The position numbers and the translations under genes are program-made. This document shows, one piece after another, positions 62,052 to 64,000 of a stretch of 64,000 bases of DNA; positions within the stretch are counted from its first letter, which is position 1; each line of letters starts with the position of its first letter. This DNA is from JANOSH01 sp031415695 (GTDB lineage: Bacteria > Actinomycetota > Acidimicrobiia > Acidimicrobiales > Ilumatobacteraceae). The notes under the pieces are model-generated. The model worked only from the letters and a program-made list of their open reading frames with translations, did not search any database and was not told the DNA's origin. Where the stretch lies: the NCBI GenBank assembly GCA_031415695.1, contig JANOSH010000047.1:1-64000 (forward strand). The letters run 5' to 3'.

Positions 62052-63467
62052 ATGGATCGAACACTGATCATCAACGGCACGGTCGTTTCGGCGACCGGCA
62101 CGCATCGAAACACGGTGGTGGTGGAGGGGGAGCGCATCTCGGCGATGCTTGACCCCTCGTCTACCGACCACGCTACGGCATTGGCCAGCGGTGCCCGAAT
62201 AGTCGATGCACGGGGCAAGTATGTTCTGCCCGGGGGAGTAGACGTTCATACGCACATGGAGATGCCGTTCGGTGGCACCGAATCGGCCGATACCTTCGAG
62301 ACAGGCACCCGAGCCGCTGCGTGGGGTGGCACCACCACTATTATTGATTTCGCCGTGCAGCAAAAGGGGGCCTCCCTCGCTGCGGCGTACGACAGATGGC
62401 AGACAAAAGCGGGTGGAAATTGCTCGATTGACTACGGCCTTCACATGATTATGGCTGACGTCACGAACGATTCGCTTAAAGAAATGGACGCCATGATCAC
62501 CGAGGGCGTAACAAGCTTCAAATTGTTCACGGCCTACCCGGGAGTGTTGTATTCCACCGACGGCGAGATCTTCCGGGCAATGCAGAAGGCTGCCAATGTT
62601 GGCGGACTCATAATGATGCATTGCGAGAACGGCATCGTGATCGACGAGATCATCAAGGACCATCTCGAGCGTGGCGAGACTGCGCCGTACTATCACTCGA
62701 TCAGTCGCCCCGAGGCGATGGAGGCCGAGGCAACGTTTCGATGCATCCAAATCGCCAAGGTTGCGGGCTGCCCCATGTATGTGGTTCACCTGTCCTGCAA
62801 CGAGGCACTCGAACAGGTGATGATCGCTCGTGACCGCGGGCAAAATGTCTTCGCGGAGACATGCCCCCAATATCTTTACCGGTCGATCGACGACCTAGCC
62901 CGCCCCGGGTACGACGGATTCGAGGGAGCAAACTTTGTGTGCTCCACGCCGTTGCGGCACCAGCAACACCAAGCCGACCTGTGGCGTGGGTTACGCCAGA
63001 ACGACCTCTCGGTGGTAAGCACCGACCATTGCCCGTTCTGCTTCAAGGAGCAAAAAGAAATCGGTATCGGCAACTTTTCGAAGATCCCGAACGGCATGGC
63101 TGGTGTCGAACACCGAATGGACCTCCTCTTCCAGGGAACTGTCGATAAGCATATTTCGCTGGAGCGATTCGTCGAAGTGTCCTCCACTACTCCTGCACGA
63201 ATGATGGGGTTATATCCACAAAAAGGTGTAATTGCGCCCGGGAGCGACGCAGATATTGTTATCTATGACCCAACAGCCAAACAGACACTTGGCGTTGAGT
63301 TTCACCACATGGCCGTCGACTATTCGGCTTACGAGGGTGAAGTCATCGACGGACGCTGCGAACTGGTCATGAGCCGCGGCAAACCCGTCATCGAAAACGG
63401 CCGCTACGTCGGGCGCGTTGGTCACGGCCAGTACGTAAAGCGTGGCCTCTCGCAGTACCTCGTCTGA
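62052..63467 (+). CDS. hydA: Dihydropyrimidinase (D-hydantoinase)
   Basis: This zinc cyclic amidohydrolase opens dihydrouracil or dihydrothymine (and D-hydantoins). The 471 residues carry the metal motif PGGVDVHTHMEMPFGG near 58, the carbamylated lysine in VTSFKLFTAYPG near 150, MMHCENG near 183, YVVHLSCNEAL near 238 and VVSTDHCPFCF near 315. The C-terminus (RCELVMSRGKPVIENGRYVG) is typical of the family. ATG 62052 has a gaaaggag ribosome site. With beta-ureidopropionase and the aminotransferase it covers three consecutive steps of reductive pyrimidine breakdown. Confidence 0.93.
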   Translation: MDRTLIINGTVVSATGTHRNTVVVEGERISAMLDPSSTDHATALASGARIVDARGKYVLPGGVDVHTHMEMPFGGTESADTFETGTRAAAWGGTTTIIDFAVQQKGASLAAAYDRWQTKAGGNCSIDYGLHMIMADVTNDSLKEMDAMITEGVTSFKLFTAYPGVLYSTDGEIFRAMQKAANVGGLIMMHCENGIVIDEIIKDHLERGETAPYYHSISRPEAMEAEATFRCIQIAKVAGCPMYVVHLSCNEALEQVMIARDRGQNVFAETCPQYLYRSIDDLARPGYDGFEGANFVCSTPLRHQQHQADLWRGLRQNDLSVVSTDHCPFCFKEQKEIGIGNFSKIPNGMAGVEHRMDLLFQGTVDKHISLERFVEVSSTTPARMMGLYPQKGVIAPGSDADIVIYDPTAKQTLGVEFHHMAVDYSAYEGEVIDGRCELVMSRGKPVIENGRYVGRVGHGQYVKRGLSQYLV

Positions 63468-63479
63468 GCAGGCGCCCAC

Positions 63480-64000
63480 ATGGAGTTCGGCGTTGTGCTG
63501 CAAACAAACCCTCCGGCCAGCAAGGTGATCGAGCTTGCTCGTCTGGCCGAGTTGGAGGGCTTCGAATATGTCTGGACGTTCGACTCGCATTTGCTGTGGG
63601 AAGAACCCTTTGTCATCTATAGCCAAATTCTGGCTCAGACCCGCAAGATCATCGTCGGTCCAATGGTCACGAACCCGGCAACGCGCGATTGGACCGTCAC
63701 AGCGAGCCTTTTCGCCACGCTGAACGAGATGTTCGGCAATCGCACCGTGTGTGGCATCGGACGAGGCGATTCGGCCGTCCGTGTCACAAATGGTCGACCC
63801 ACCACGTTGGCGACCCTGCGCGAGAGTATCCACGTCATCCGGGAATTGACCAACGGCCGCAGCGTCGAATACAACGATTCAACCTTGCAGTTTCCATGGG
63901 GCACCCAGAGCCGCCTGCCCATCTGGGTGGCGGCCTACGGTCCCAAAGCGTTGGCACTCGCTGGCGAGATCGGCGATGGGTTCATCCTGCAGCTCGCCGA
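63480..64000 (+). CDS. LLM-class flavin-dependent oxidoreductase (3' truncated by window edge)
   Basis: ATG 63480 opens a frame that runs off the right edge, with 173 complete codons visible. It starts MEFGVVLQTNPPASKV and contains LARLAELEGFEYVWTFDSHL near 20, LNEMFGNRTVCGIGRGDSAV near 86 and LPIWVAAYGPKALALAGEIG near 146, typical of the luciferase-like superfamily. Similar genes often neighbour hydantoinases in other genomes, as I remember it, but their substrate is not established. F420 or FMN as cofactor is open. It follows hydA by 12 nt and is probably in the same operon. Confidence 0.85.
   Translation, partial: MEFGVVLQTNPPASKVIELARLAELEGFEYVWTFDSHLLWEEPFVIYSQILAQTRKIIVGPMVTNPATRDWTVTASLFATLNEMFGNRTVCGIGRGDSAVRVTNGRPTTLATLRESIHVIRELTNGRSVEYNDSTLQFPWGTQSRLPIWVAAYGPKALALAGEIGDGFILQLA

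Noticed and set aside
1..64000. Prophage, integron, defence system or secondary-metabolite cluster
   Set aside because: I looked for integrases, transposases, restriction or toxin-antitoxin genes and PKS/NRPS modules and found none; all larger frames are assigned.

Overview
The window (about 60% GC by eye) looks like a chromosomal core segment of a free-living high-GC Gram-positive bacterium. The class Acidimicrobiia is my best guess. This rests on actinobacterial gene orders (rpsB-tsf-pyrH-frr-cdsA-dxr-rseP-ispG; rimP-nusA-ylxR-infB-ylxP-rbfA-truB; ribF; rpsO-pnp-M16 protease-dapB; dapA-rnj-ftsK; rimO-pgsA-cinA), on frequent GTG starts, on two luciferase-like (F420/FMN type) oxidoreductases and on a CarD regulator. 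I see no insertion sequence, prophage, CRISPR array, rRNA or plasmid feature. One tRNA gene (Arg, anticodon TCT) is present.

Layout. 1-7481 (+): translation factors, UMP kinase, CDP-DAG synthase, two MEP-pathway isoprenoid enzymes and a site-2 protease. 7456-13007 (-): drug/metabolite transporter, phosphomannose isomerase, membrane-anchored molybdopterin oxidoreductase, enolase-superfamily enzyme and a protein that looks like an HPr-kinase fold without its P-loop. 13168-19881 (+): the rimP-nusA-infB-rbfA-truB ribosome/transcription operon behind a hairpin leader. 20089-25368: MerR regulator, luciferase-like enzyme, ribF, and an NMT1/TauA-type ABC importer with a TetR regulator but no ATPase. 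25467-33438 (+): rpsO, pnp, M16 protease, dapB and a secreted PQQ-type sugar dehydrogenase with three LDTR repeats. 33459-36634: VTT/DedA-like membrane protein, a TetR/diiron-protein pair and an unknown winged-helix-like protein. 36660-46720 (+): dapA, RNase J, lipoprotein, FtsK, YidB-like protein, SMP-30 lactonase, rimO, pgsA, cinA. 46717-56616: secreted L,D-transpeptidase with three LDTR repeats (-), tRNA-Arg, then fused indolepyruvate oxidoreductase, homospermidine synthase, CarD and an AceE-like E1 (+). 56626-64000: a membrane protein with two copies of an uncharacterised His/Cys domain (-), then a divergent cluster for reductive pyrimidine (or hydantoin) breakdown: M20 amidohydrolase and class III aminotransferase (-), beta-ureidopropionase, dihydropyrimidinase and a truncated luciferase-like gene (+).

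How the genes work together. Most of the + strand is housekeeping: protein synthesis, RNA decay (pnp, rnj), lysine/peptidoglycan precursors (dapA, dapB), phospholipids (cdsA, pgsA) and isoprenoids (dxr, ispG). Accessory modules sit between these blocks.

The most general signal is a recurrent TANNNT hexamer placed 5-7 nt before the start codon of about sixteen genes that begin transcription units, on both strands. This is the geometry expected of leaderless mRNAs, and it gives a start-codon and transcription-unit map. The less-described items are the tandem WHDHQNLCW-domain protein, the P-loop-less HprK-like protein, the hexapeptide-repeat tail of S2, and the LDTR-repeat domain shared by two secreted enzymes.
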